64,000 bases of DNA from Anoplolepis gracilipes (taxonomy: Eukaryota > Arthropoda > Insecta > Hymenoptera > Formicidae): assembly GCF_047496725.1 (NCBI RefSeq), contig NC_132984.1, forward strand, positions 878,501-942,500, written 5' to 3'. Numbering within the stretch: position 1 is the stretch's first letter; every line of letters starts with the position of its first letter. A program made the position numbers and the translations under genes. Under the pieces are notes generated by a model. That model ran no database searches and had not been told where the DNA came from. It was given only the letters and a program-made list of their open reading frames with translations. Positions 37,917-50,800 of the stretch are shown here, one piece after another.

Positions 37917-38450
37917 AAGAGGGAGAGGAGAAAGAGAGAGAGAGAGACAAAGAAAGTGGAATGAGTTTTGTTATCATGAAAGTGTGCAATAAGCGTAATA
38001 AATTGTAATAATAAAAGAAAAAAAAACAATATTAATTGAAACTGTGCACTTGTTATTAGGTTGAATAAATGAGTGAGAGAAAAAGAAAAGAAAGCAGGAT
38101 ATATGTGAGTGAATGAATGAGTAAAAGTGAGAGTGAGTGAGACAATAGTGAATGAAAGAAAACAATGGAAATGTATCACTGCGCAATGATCAATTGTACC
38201 AGTTAATAAATGCTATGACCATGAAATTCGTTAATCGAAATTTGTTATTTTTTTATGTATATGTAAGTGATATTACATTCTTTAAAATTTTTGCGTTTAT
38301 TACTAGTAGATTCAGTTGTATTATTCTATATTTACACAAAATAACGTATCTTTTTAAATTTTGCAGGTTATTAAATTTTTTTTACAATTTATACATTTAT
38401 CGTAATTATTTGGACATTCTTCGTAAGAGTTTTATTTTATCGGGAGGTAA
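36005..38450. other. DAZAP2 3' region and DAZAP2-RMI1 convergent intergenic region
   Basis: It contains the DAZAP2 3'UTR, CA-rich runs near 36330-36460, the first exon of the antisense candidate (36508-36694), its putative upstream region to about 37.5 kb, and a 90 bp GA-rich tract (37865-37951) followed by GAGTGA-type repeats to 38160. I see no other gene. Confidence 0.6.
37865..37951. repeat. (GA)n-rich tract
   Basis: GAGAGA with A and G interruptions in the region between the DAZAP2 and RMI1 3' ends. Confidence 0.95.
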
Positions 38451-41400
38451 CTATATAATGTCAATGATTTTGGGAATTTTATCCTGCGCCAATTCCAGCT
38501 TCAATAATGCATTCAAGTTTTCAATTTGATGTTGCGCCTTGCGCAAATTCTGTAAGCAGAGAATTTTAAATAAATGCCATTTTCAATATAAATTATTGTC
38601 TATAAACATTCAGTTTACCAATCTTAATTCGCTATCCACTTGAGAATCTAACTTAGCCAGTTTCTTCTTTTGTGAAAATTCCTGCACAGAGAATCCAATA
38701 AATTTCTCCAGGATCTAAAAAAAGAATATAAATAATTTGTGTTTGTAAAAGGTATCACTGACTCTCTAACAACATCTAATTTTCCTCTGTCCTTTCTAAC
38801 CACATTAAATTATGCCAGAAGAATTTTCATGAATTTTCATTATGCTATATGTTGACAAATTTATTTTTTCATATGCCATGTAATTGTCATTGCGTTTAAT
38901 AGTTTAGATTATATCAAAGATATAATAAAATATATCGAATATTATTAATAATAATATAATAAATATCGAGTATTATTATAATTAAATAATTTAGTAAAAT
39001 ATATTGAATATATATTATTTTTTCAAGATATGTGAATTAATTATAAATTTTAATTGTAAAGTTTATTATATTGACAATGTATAGAAACATATTGCAATAT
39101 ATATATATATACATACATATATTTTTGAAATAATTACACAAAAGACTTTTATGTGTGTGACTTTTCAATTTTTAATATCACAATTTAATGTGGTTTTAAT
39201 AAAAAATCAGAAGTCTTCTAAGGAATCTTTTTTTTTTCTATATCACTTACTGCAGAATCAAAGCAGACTTCTATACTGGAAGTGTGATCCGCAATCTGTG
39301 CTGTTACTGTCCAATGTTTACCCTCTTTTTTTAACGTCGAATGATTCTTTACTTGAGCTCTCACTATTCTATGTACTCTTCCTATGATAGGTTTGGATAA
39401 TATGTCTCTCAAGACATTGATTGTTTCTGTGTTTGCTGTTTGCTGGATTGCGCTCGAAACACTCGTCTTTGACAAAAATGTAGAATTAAAATTAAAAAAA
39501 AAACAGTTTTAATATAAAAAAAATATGTACAGAGTGTTAAAAAAATAGTATTTAGACTAGATGGTATTCATTAACAAGAATAAATCATACACGATCCTTC
39601 ATAGATTTTTATGAAATTTACAGAAAGAATATATTATCAATATATGATAAATTTGTTTTTAGATATATTTTTTTGTCTTAATAAAAGTATGATCTATTTT
39701 ATAGTTCTGAATCCTTTAACATCTTGTACACATAGCATGCATGTATGAATGCAAGAAAAAAATATATAATCTTGTAAATATGTACCACAGATTTTTCATT
39801 TTGTTTTCTCAGGGCATCAATAGAAATATTTTTTTTCATTTCCTTTGGAGCATTATGAGTTGTCAATTTCGATTTAGGCATTAATGGTGAGGAATATACT
39901 TTGCTTTCACTTTTTGGTAGATTTTTATCTTTTTGACTGAAATAATATAAAGTAAATAAATACGAAAATAAATTAAAAATTATAGAAAATATATAAAGAC
40001 AGAGAACCTTCGTGATTTTTCTGTGTTAACTGTAATTTCACAATCGTCAAAATCGAAATCACTGAGAAATTCTGAAGCATATTTATTGTTAAAGGAACTT
40101 GCAGAAGATGACGGCTTGTTGCGAGAATCGTGTGTTGAGGTTGATGTTTCTTCTGCTAGCATTACATTATTTCTCTCATCAAATTTATTAATTTCCATCC
40201 GCGACGTAGACGGTACAGATTTCGTAAGAGAATTATTGAGCCTAAATAAATGATCATTCGGTTAAATAAAACTGGAGAACAATAGCAGACAATAAAATAA
40301 TATCTATTTTATATCATAAAATTGTAAATTCTGAAATATAGATTCTTATATAATTAAAACAATGATAATTATTATCTAGAAAAAATTTTAATTAAAAAAT
40401 GAATATCTCCTTTTCTAACTTTAATACCAACCAATTCTCTAAAGGTTCAAAATCTATGTCTTCTAACAACAAGTCTTCCAGAGGTTCGTTTGTTTCTCTG
40501 GTTTGTTTCTGATTAGACGTACTTCCAAAGCGATTTTGAATGGATTCAACTTTCTGATTTTGTTGTTCAATAGCCGTCACTGCTTCCAAATCGACAGTCT
40601 CCTCAAAATCATCATCGAATAAACTATCCTTGTTGCTAAAGTTGTCATTTTGAGCATTCTGATTCATAGCCCTGGATAGCCCATTGTCGTTATATGGATC
40701 AGAATTTTCTGGCTCTCCACTGGAAAGTAAAATAAATATAAGAGATCAGTATTAGAACTCAAGAAATTAGAACTAGAAAATTAAAAATAATTTAGAGCTA
40801 GCATTTGCATGTAATTATTTAATTGATTAAGTCATAATTTGCAGCAAGCTGAATATAAATAAATTAAGCCATTGCTTAAATGTATGTGTGCAAGTTTGTG
40901 AACGTCGAAAATGAATAATTGCATTCAAAAAACCTATTTATTTCGAAAGAACTTTGAAAAAAGAAAGATATGATTTCTCGCTTCTAAATAATTCTTCTAA
41001 TTAATATGTCTACAGTAAAGATAGGAGCCTTAGGTCAACAGAATCTTACATAGCTCTAGCCAAGACATTTTCCAATGCATTGGGCTTCAATAGAGATTCT
41101 ACTTCCCCACCAATTTCCTTATATTTTCCATCTTCCAAAAGAATAATTCCACGTCTACACTTGACTGGACCAATTATCATCACTTTATATCCAGGAAGCA
41201 ACATAGTCTACAAAAAAAAAAAAAAAAAAAAAAAAAACAATTATTATTACATCTGAATTCAGTAATTTAGATGAAAAATTCATTCAAAATTTTGATTGTA
41301 AAAAAGAATATAATAAAAATCCTTACAGTCATTTGTTTAAGCGGTTTGTACTCTATTGCAGTAATATCCTGTATTCCATCAGTGAGACATAATTGTATCA

Positions 41401-42215
41401 TTCTTCTAGCTTTGGGTTCCCATTCAGCTTGTTTCTCTTCTTCCGTTACTATCAAATTCTCACTATTGACTTTACGAATTTCACAAAGTTGTTTATACTT
41501 AGAATTTGCTATATCATACATCTTGTCTACCTATGCTTATATCAGATGATCTTTATATACAAATTTGGGTCCTGAGAAAAATATGTACCAAAACAGCACG
41601 TTCCTCAAAACTCACCTGGAGTATATAGGTACCATTCAATACAGTATGCAGCTGTTGCGTGAAGTTCCTTGGCAAACAACCATTCTCATTGTTGATCTCC
41701 CGCAAGTCACTTAGTTGCCATTGGCCTTCTACAAATTCCAAAATATGCTTGTCTGTTATCTATAATGATAATGACAATTGTTAATGTGATTTCATTATTA
41801 AATTTTTGTAAAAATTCCTCAATTTTTCTTACAATGCAAGGACTTGTGTACGTCAAATTTCATGTTAAAAATATTAAAAATATTAAATATATATTTTTTT
41901 AATATTAATGAAATATAATTCATATTTAATATATTATATAAAATATTAAAAATATATATTTTTTTTTCATAGATTTTTCTTTTATCTATAAACTTCGAAA
42001 TAAAATTATTATGCAATGTATGTTATCATTTCATATAACTTTAATATAATTTATAATTTTAATTAATGATAAAAGATAAAATAAGAATAATTCCAACATA
42101 CCTCAGTTTTCTCTCTGATAAAGTATTTGACGCAATCTTGCAGCCACGCGTCGTTCATCATATAAAACTTTGCATTTAGCTGGTTTTTTATCCGTCTCAG
42201 CAAATTGTCATTCAT
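38451..42215 (-). CDS. RMI1: RecQ-mediated genome instability protein 1 (RMI1)
   Basis: Ten exons close in phase: 42102-42215, 41616-41759, 41327-41530, 41050-41207, 40432-40719, 40008-40241, 39786-39936, 39251-39466, 38619-38714 and 38451-38549, giving 567 residues (human 625). The N-terminal helical DUF1767 (NDAWLQDCVKYF) leads into the first OB fold (NGTYILQVDKMYDIANSKY; TMLLPGYKVMIIGPVKCRRG; an LLEDGKYKEIGGEVESL core). A long acidic, serine-rich disordered middle follows. The C-terminal OB fold (KPIIGRVHRIVRAQVKN; HWTVTAQIADHTSSIEVCF) and helical tail end the protein. RMI1 stabilises topoisomerase III alpha and, with BLM helicase, dissolves double Holliday junctions in the nucleus. Confidence 0.93.
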
Positions 42216-43707
42216 TTTCGCGTTTTCTTTTCTTTCCCCTTGATTATAAATTTGAATAAAACTCAGGTATTAGGAGAATTGGAGGGAAGAGGCAAGAGCA
42301 AATCTTCCCGAACCGGACTTTCGTGCGCATGCGTGAGCTAGATCGTTGACACGTGATTGACAGGCATGTACGATGTACGCACGTGCTGCTGCAACATGCT
42401 ACGCAGAGCTGTTTATTGGGAGTGCTTATATAAATTGGAAATATATTTTGTTATAGGTTGCTTATGTTTTAGCAAATACCTTTTTGTTTTATACGACTCC
42501 TATTTTGTATTCTTAAAACGTATAATATAAAAATTATATCTTTGAAGATAATAGAATGTTTTTGTTAGATATAATTCTCTTCAGTAACAAATTTTATTTT
42601 TAGGCTTTTTTGAATCTTATTTTCAATGTTCAATGGAGAAGGAAAAAACACAAATTTTTTTAGCAACATTGATTTTACATAATTACAATGCCTTTTTGAT
42701 ATTGCAAGAGTTACTATTTTTATCATTATTAATCTTATATTTAGTAATATTTTTTTTTAATTTCAATAATTTGGTGAAATAAAAACAAAGACTTGTATTG
42801 TTTGTCTTAATATGTTCATTGCATTTTTACAAGTTATTTATTTTTACAAGCGTATATTTCATCTATAAGTATTTATTTCTTTTTAACTGTTACAAATTAT
42901 CATGTCCCTCTTAAAAAATTGTGGTATTGTCATAAAAAGAGAAAACCAAAATATTTTGTTCTGTTTAAGAGAGAAATTATAGATATTTATATATTACATA
43001 TTTATTCATTCAAAAAAATACCGACTTAATAACTATATCTTTAGTATTACAAAAATTAAATTATAAAATAATAAATTACTTTATATTTTGCATTTTTGTT
43101 AGTCTGAGTGTATTTTTTAATTCAAAAGATTATCTAAATCATAATTTTAAATATTTTTATCTTGAATTTATATGAATGTATAACACACATTGATCTTGAT
43201 AGCAAAAATATTTCATGAGGTTACATTTCGTAATTTCTAATTTTGTTTTCAAAAAGACGTAATTAATTGATCAACTATTTTATAAATTTAAAAAAATAGG
43301 TTAATTTTTACAAAAATAATTGTGAGATTTGAAGGATTGGAAAGTTTAGAAAATATAAACAAAACGAGACAATTATTTAAAAATATAGGACTCCACAAAT
43401 TTTTAAGATAGAAGTCAACGCAATCTTTATAATGATCTCATTGTATCATATTAAAATTGATACTGCTTGTCACATGTAAACTACAAAGATGTTATAAGTT
43501 GTTTAAAACTGTCCCATTTAACTTTCTTATTTGTTTCGACTTATTATCCCAATATTGAAATGTAAAAAATATTCATATGTGTATTACTACATATGTAACA
43601 TTATAATGCACATTATTATTAAATATTGGGAATATATACTATATATAACTTATAAAACATTTTAATTATATATTAATCACGTATATATACAATAAAATAT
43701 TTTACTA
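42216..43707. promoter_or_regulatory. RMI1 promoter and RMI1-CHMP1 intergenic region
   Basis: An NRF-1-like site TGCGCATGCGTG sits at 42324-42335, about 110 bp upstream of the RMI1 ATG, in a short GC-rich patch (42300-42420). The rest, to the CHMP1 stop, is AT-rich; I see no gene there. Confidence 0.55.
42324..42335. promoter_or_regulatory. NRF-1-type site upstream of RMI1
   Basis: TGCGCATGCGTG differs from the palindromic consensus by one base in the right half. Confidence 0.5.
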
Positions 43708-44768
43708 TTACTCTCTGAGTCTCGCCAATCTCTGTGTTAGCTCATCTTGCTCTTGGCTTACTGCCGTTGAAGTACCGATACTGCCCAGCTGACCAGAGGG
43801 CAATTCCATGTTCAGTTCCAGGCTGCAAATAAATAAAATCGAATAAAGTTTTCTTAATAATTTAAAAAATTTTTTTTATTTAAAAGCAACAGTTTTTTTC
43901 ATACATTAAGAAGAGAATTAAAATTTAAATCATAAAATAAATTTATAAATTGACAAATAAGAGTACATAAATATTCTTACCCAGCCTCATCCGCAACTTG
44001 CTGCATTAAAGAGTCCACATCATTCTGAGGTACATTGGTAGTAGTAGTTTGTGACATAGCATTTTCCATATATGAACTCTGTACATCCAGATCCTCAAAT
44101 TGGCTCTCAAACTTATCCATGAGTCCAGAAATTTTTTCCAAGTTCATGGATTTCATTGCCGCATCCATGGCCTTAACAACACCGGCCATAGACTGAGTGA
44201 CTTTGCGAGTCGTCAGTGCAGTCTGTACTCTGCTGGCCACTGCATCCACCCTGGCGCTCATCCTGAGATAATTTAAGGCCTGGTTTTTCTGTCGAATTGC
44301 ATTCTCCGCATGGATACGAGCACCTTCCATATTACCTTTCTGTATCGCTTTCTTGATCTTCGTTTTTTCTATTTTCTCCTCTTTCTCGCATTTTTTTGAG
44401 TTTCTTTCTAATTCCTTTACTGCAAACTTCAGATTGAATAGATTTTCTATATTTTATTATTAAGGAAATTAATCTTGTATCATGAGAATTTGCAGGCTTT
44501 TGCTGAAAAATTCAGAGAAAAATTATATTTCGAGTTTGGTAAATTTTTATAAAATATATTCGAAAAAAATAAAATTTAGATGACAATTCCTATGGCATCC
44601 TTATGGTGTGTGAATATCCTTTGAAGATGCCTTGACAAGTTTTGCTTCAAACACTTATAAAAAAAAAAAACTAGAATTTCAGTATAAATATGAAAATAAT
44701 TATTAAATGCTCTGTAGACAGTACAATTAAAATATTTAAAGGATACTTTCCATTTGAGAGACAGACAT
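43708..44768 (-). CDS. CHMP1: Charged multivesicular body protein 1 (CHMP1)
   Basis: Three exons close in phase: 44747-44768, 43981-44446 and 43708-43822, giving 200 residues (human CHMP1B 199). The Snf7-fold N-terminus is NLFNLKFAVKELERNSKKC, with the basic helix KIEKTKIKKAIQKGN. The middle carries RIHAENAIRQKNQALNYLRM and LEKISGLMDKFESQFEDLD. The C-terminal MIM1 motif ends ELTQRLARLRE and binds the MIT domains of VPS4, spastin and IST1. CHMP1 is an accessory ESCRT-III subunit acting in multivesicular body sorting, abscission and nuclear envelope sealing. The tiny first exon (MSVSQME) is supported by the human MSNMEKHLF start. Only one CHMP1 paralogue is seen here; A versus B type is not settled. 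Confidence 0.95.
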
Positions 44769-46163
44769 AGCTGATTGTTCGGCCCCCGTTGTGAAGAAAT
44801 AAAAACCTAACCTCAAAAATAAAATTTACTCCTGTCAGCTCTAATGCGCTGTTCTTTGTCGACGAATCAAATAAAGTGACAAATCAGTAAATCGTCACAA
44901 ATATTGTATTTATAATAATACGTTTTTGTCACGAATTTTTTATGGAAAACAATAAAGGCTATCTCTCTTTCTCTCTCTGTCTCATTCAATTCACATGACA
45001 ATTATGATCAAGATGATAATACGATATTACTCATCCCTACAATATTTTACAAAATTATTGTATTATAAAACCAGCGTCGCGAATAATTACGAACTGTAAA
45101 CTGGAGAAAATGTCATGATTTGAGTCATAGACGTATAAAATATATAGAGAGAGACAGGGTATTAGAAAGAGACATGTATGCTCTTGGATGGATCTCTGTC
45201 TCTTTTTACACACTAATCATCCTGAACTAAAAACATTTTTCATCAGATATTTATCAATACTGTTTCCAGGAAATGTTTTGATTTTATTTTATGAATGTAA
45301 ACAGTAAAAAAAAAGAAAATAAATTATAAATAAATTGGAGAATTATAATGATGTAAATTATTCATTTCTTTTCTAGTTCATGAAATACATATGAATAAGT
45401 CAATGTTTTTGACTAGGATACTATTTTTTAACCAAAAAGTAAGAAAGTATCGAATTCAATAAATGTTGAAGAAGAGAGAAGGAAAGTTATATTAAAAATA
45501 GCATAAATAATTATGAATAAATGCATAAAACAAAGTTTCTAAGAAAATTTATATTTAGAAAAAGTAAGTATTTTAAAGTTCAATTAAAAGCGTTTTTCAT
45601 ATCTCTTGCAAATAAAATTAAATAATCATAATATAGGGCCAAACTAATTAAAGTCTAAAGTCTTATACAATAATGGTTATATTTTATTTATTATTTCCTC
45701 GTTGTTAATAATTTTATTACAAATTTATTTTATTTTTCTATGCATACAGTATAATGCGTAACTAGAAGTATATAAAGTGATTATATAAAAAGCGTACATT
45801 TTATTATATTGGAAGACTCAAAGAAATATATTTATTAAGAGAACATTTTTTTTTAAGTTTATTTCTATCAGTCATTAATTAATAATTTGTATATAATTCA
45901 TTCAATATCAGTCATTAATTAATAATTGTACTATAATTCATATTTTACGTTTTAAATAATTTTCATTCTTGTATAATGATATAGGTTTCTTAACATTAAT
46001 GACTATAGTACATAACTATATACAGTTTACACATTTGCATCTGTTTCTGTAGAATCCATATAATATAAAAACTTTTTATCTAATGTATATTACTCGTTTA
46101 AATATACATGTCAATTAAATAAAAAACATTAATATAGATTATAGCACATTTCATCAGGAAAAT
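44769..46163. promoter_or_regulatory. Divergent CHMP1 / BOLA1 intergenic region
   Basis: AT-rich, 1.4 kb. CHMP1 leader sequence lies near 44770-44830 (GGCCCCCG patch). A 38 bp direct duplication sits at 45866-45942. An acceptor-like TTTCATCAG just before the BOLA1 ATG suggests an upstream 5'UTR exon. I see no other gene. Confidence 0.5.
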
Positions 46164-46861
46164 ATGAGTAAAGTAATGCTAAATAAACCAATAGAAAATT
46201 CAATAAAAAAAAAACTGGAGACCGTATTGAAACCCCTGTACTGTAACGTCATTAATGAATCTTATATGCACAATGTTCCCAAGGATTCTGAGACACATTT
46301 TAAAGTAGTGATTGTATCAGAAAAATTTAACAATCAGCCGTTGATTCAGGTAATTATTAGAGATTTTATGTTTATATATTAATTAATTATATTAAATTTC
46401 AAAAATTGTTTTAATCATAAAAATATAAAATATGCAAATTATATGAAAATGAATCAAAAGAAAATAACATTTATGAAACAAATGAAATAATAAAAAAATA
46501 ATTTAATTTTAATTAATTGCAAGATTAGGGAGTATCTATTACTCCAAATAATGGGAAATTTGAATCTCGAATTAAAATTGAATTGTTAATTTAGAGACAC
46601 CGAGTAGTAAATGAATTATTGCAAATGGAACTGCAAGGAGATGTACACGCTTTATCAATAATAGTAAGTGAAACGGTTAATTATTAATTAGTTCCCTTAC
46701 TAATTAGAAAAATTATGTTCTATTTTTTTATATTTAATAACTAGATCAAATAAAGTTTATATTAATGTGGTATGTTTAAGGCGAAAACACCTGAGCAGTG
46801 GGAAGCAAGCAATAAAACAGTGGCTGCGAGTCCTGCTTGCAGAGGTGGTTTTGGAAAATAA
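46164..46861 (+). CDS. BOLA1: BolA-like protein 1
   Basis: Three exons close in phase: 46164-46349, 46595-46663 and 46781-46861, giving 111 residues. The BolA class II-fold core is intact: ENSIKKKLETVLKP, the loop with SETHFKVVIVSEKF, then QRHRVVNELL and the signature VHALSIIAKTPEQW. The histidine of SETHFK and the invariant histidines of RHR and VHAL are the Fe-S/glutaredoxin-binding candidates. The tail SPACRGGFGK matches the SPPCLGG end of vertebrate BOLA1. BOLA1 forms [2Fe-2S] heterodimers with mitochondrial GLRX5. The annotated start gives only a weak presequence, so an upstream start exon cannot be excluded. Confidence 0.93.
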
Positions 46862-47847
46862 TATTATTTAATAATTTAACGATTAATTAAGAATAATGAT
46901 TTAAGTTATGAAAATAAATTACACAATATATGTGTAATATAAGTATAATAAACACATACAATAAACATATATATATATAATAAACATATTTTGTAATTTA
47001 CATAATATTTACATATTTTTTATTATTAAAAGAGATCTTGCATATACTGAAGTCTTATATATATTGTCTATACACACATGCATACCCACTTTCTGCATAC
47101 AAAAATCTCCCATGCATAAATAAAATTCAATACTGAACTAAAAAATTTAATTCATAAAATTAAAATATAGAACAACAAAGAATTAAAAAAAACAGTTCAC
47201 TACATGATGCTCTATATTTTTAACTTTAGGGTTCACTTCGAAGATATTAATTGAATTATATCCAGAGATATAATATTTTTTTAACTTTGTTACTCCTCTA
47301 ATTGCAGGATTTCAGTCAACAATTTGATAAATTGTGATGCAAATTTCGTATGCATGGAAAGACTATCATATCATTGATGAGATTTAATTATATGTTCTTC
47401 TCTTCATCTCTCTTTTTCTCTGAGCTTGTTCCATATACTAAAAACCGAAAATTTTTGATAATTTTTAATAACCCTCAAACTGAACATGTTTTTTTGGCAC
47501 CGTAATCCTAAATGTGTAGGTAGCACTTTGCACTGAATGAACTGTTTAAATTGACAAACTTTTTTTGGATAAGTTTTCAACCTCGAGATTTTATTAATAT
47601 TTTTTTAAAACAATGGATTAAAAATGACACGGTCACGAAAGACCCACGTGTTCAGTTTTAGGGATAATTTTAATATGAAAATTGTGTATGTGTGTGTGTG
47701 CATGTACAATTAAAAAAAATTAAAATTTTTATTTATTTTTTTGTTTGTAAATCACGTAATGTTGTGCCAAATCCTACATATGCATAACCATATCAGATCT
47801 ATAAAATTGTAGAATAAAAAAGACGAAAATAAAAAGATACACTAATG
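46862..47847. other. BOLA1-ASH2 convergent 3' region
   Basis: AT-rich 3'UTR-type sequence with several AATAAA/AATAAAC motifs near 46930-46985 and a (GT) run at 47690. I see no gene in it. Confidence 0.5.
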
Positions 47848-50800
47848 TCATAATACAAATGTATCCAGTCTTAGTTTGCCTTCGTTCTCGGTAAGATACA
47901 ACATGTCCGCCATCGATTGCTCGGCAATTGCTTCTTCTGCCTTCTCATGCATCTATGATAATGACATAATTTTGTAAACAATAAGAATTAACATTATCCC
48001 AAATTAATATTATATTCAGAATCACTGAAAATTTTTACATTTTTATTTAATATTAGATGATCAGAGTAATTTTGAAATTATTTAAAATAAGATGTAAATA
48101 TATAAATTATATAAATAATGCAGATATAAACTTTACTCTCGTAAGATTTCATTTCTATGAAATAATTGTTTAATAAAATTAATTTCTTCAAAATATTTTC
48201 AGATTTTTAATTAGATGTATAATCTAGATAACATCTAAATATAACAATACATTGTGTATTATATATATTATATATAATATATAATTTTTTTCATTGTAAT
48301 TTTAAAAAAATGGACCATCTTAAAGTTTATTACAACTATAAATAGTAGTATTCAAATCACAATATAATTAAAAAAAATAAATGACTAGTAAAAGACAATT
48401 ATATAAATTACATAAAAATTAACATTAAAATGTTTACCATATAGTTTTTATTATATCATTGATCTAAAAAAGTGTTTGTAATCGTTCAATTATATCATTG
48501 ATCACAAAATAGAAAATAAAAGGTGTGAATATACTTACGCCTCTGAATGTAATGTTGGTTGGAGGGCATTTAAAATTCGGCCCGAAATTCACCGATACCG
48601 TTGCGCTTTTATAGATCGAAATTCCAGGATAATAGGCTCCTTTGTTGATATCCATGAAAGCATCACCTAGATTGACTCCATTTTTGTAGTATATGATCTT
48701 ACTACCTTCCAAAGGTCGCAGAGCCTTCAAAGCTTCCTGCACTTGGTCTTTCTCTTCGTAATACAAGTGGCTCTTGAATTTTACTAAGGGCTAATTTAAA
48801 AATCAAAAAATACAAAGAATAAATAAATTGTACTTCTGTAAAAAAAAAATTATACATTTATAAATTATTTGCAAAACATTTTAATAAAAAGAAACAAAAA
48901 AAAAACAAAAAAGAGAAAATATTATAAACGGCTTAATTATATATTCAGAAATATTCGAGCGATATTTTACTTTAATTTTTTTTTATTAACATGATATACT
49001 CACTCTGTCTTTATAAGTATTTGGAATGTGCGATGCATCATGTGTATTTGGAAGAACTATAAGGAAACCCAATGTATCACCCTCGCTGTAACCATTGTTA
49101 TAATGTTTGCCGCGGCTTTCGTGAAATCGGGTGCCCTTCCTATAAAATAATTGTATCATGAAAATTTGTTGAAATTTTTTCTTTAGAAAAATATACTATC
49201 TTAAAAATTTGAAAATATAAATTCTATAACATATTAAAAAATAATAGAAATAATAAATAATTTCTTAATGGAGGAAAAATAGAAGATTTTTTAAAACTAA
49301 TTATTACTATAAAATTTCTAAATATTTCAAAACAAGAGTAAAAATAAAATTACGATTAAAAAAAACACATATTTCTTAATATTTCTTTAATGTACTATAT
49401 AGTAATAAAATCATAGCATAAATATATGTACCTTGATCTCCATGAATAACCGAACTTATCATAGCCAAGCGGAGCTTGCAAATTCGCATATTCTTGTCCC
49501 CATCCAAGTCTTGTCGCAGATCCTTCCGGCATTTCCTCGATCGTGGCTTCCCAGTACCAAGTGCCTCTGCTGACGCCTATAAAATGTTAGTAGATATAAT
49601 TAAAACGTTTATACAAGCTATCGCAAATCAAAAGCAGATATCTTTTAAATATTTGAAATACAAGAGACAAATAGAATGGAACCAAAATGCAAAAATGGCA
49701 TAATGAAGAGAACTTGAAAATAAATTGTTATAGTTAGAAAAAGAAGCATTTTATGGGGGAGAAACTATCGTGAGAACGACATTGTATCTAAAAATTTACA
49801 TATAATAACAATGCAAAAATCCATATTTTTCTTTTTTTTCTCTCTTTGAAATATATAAATTTGTATTTTAAAAAATGTATAATTAATTACTTTAGAAAAA
49901 GGCTATCATAAGAGTTTATAAAATTTTTCTCTTGCAAAATTGTATTAGATATACTCGACATGATATCGTATATCTTTATAAATTGATAGCGTTCTTACTG
50001 TGTGTGGCTCTTATCATGCAATATCCTTTCTCCCCAGTAACCGCCAATCTATCTTCAGCGACTTTCAATTGTGGCGCGCGATCATGTAATGCAAGTAACA
50101 CAGTACTTGGACTGAGAGCACGATACAGCCATCCGGGAATAGGTTTACCAGCCCAGTCGCTGCTTTCGTCAAACTCCTGAACACAAATTAAAATATTTAG
50201 AAAATTTAGAGAAAATTGCTTGAAGACACTTATTATTATAATTTAAGTCTAAAATTTTAATTCTTTAATTATAATACATAAACACCTGTTTATAGCATTT
50301 TTTTATCAGTAGAAAAGTAAAGTACATCTTACCTGTCGAAAAGGTGCATGAGGATCTGGTTCTGCCAAGATATATCTGTAACCATCCTTATTAAAAGGGT
50401 GTTCGAGTGGATAACCATGAGCGGGCAGTTTTGGAGTGGTCATGTCAGATCCTCTTCCCTTTTTCCCAGAACCTGCACCCGCGGCCTCGCCAGGGAACTT
50501 TCGTTTAGCATTACGACCACGCAATCCTCCACTAAGTGGTACTAAACGTTCCATTTTAATATGATATTATTTCACTTTCGTTATCAACAATATCGTCTTT
50601 AATTCTCTCTTCGCAAATTTAATCACGTTTCTTTTTTTTCAATGCATTTAAATTCAATAAAGCAAACAATTGATTTTTTTTCTGATTAACTGCTACGATA
50701 AATTCTTTTTATACATACATATATGTATAATAATAATCATATGTAAATGATATAAATGATATCAGATACAACATTGTTGCTTTAGTGAAGTATCTTAGGG

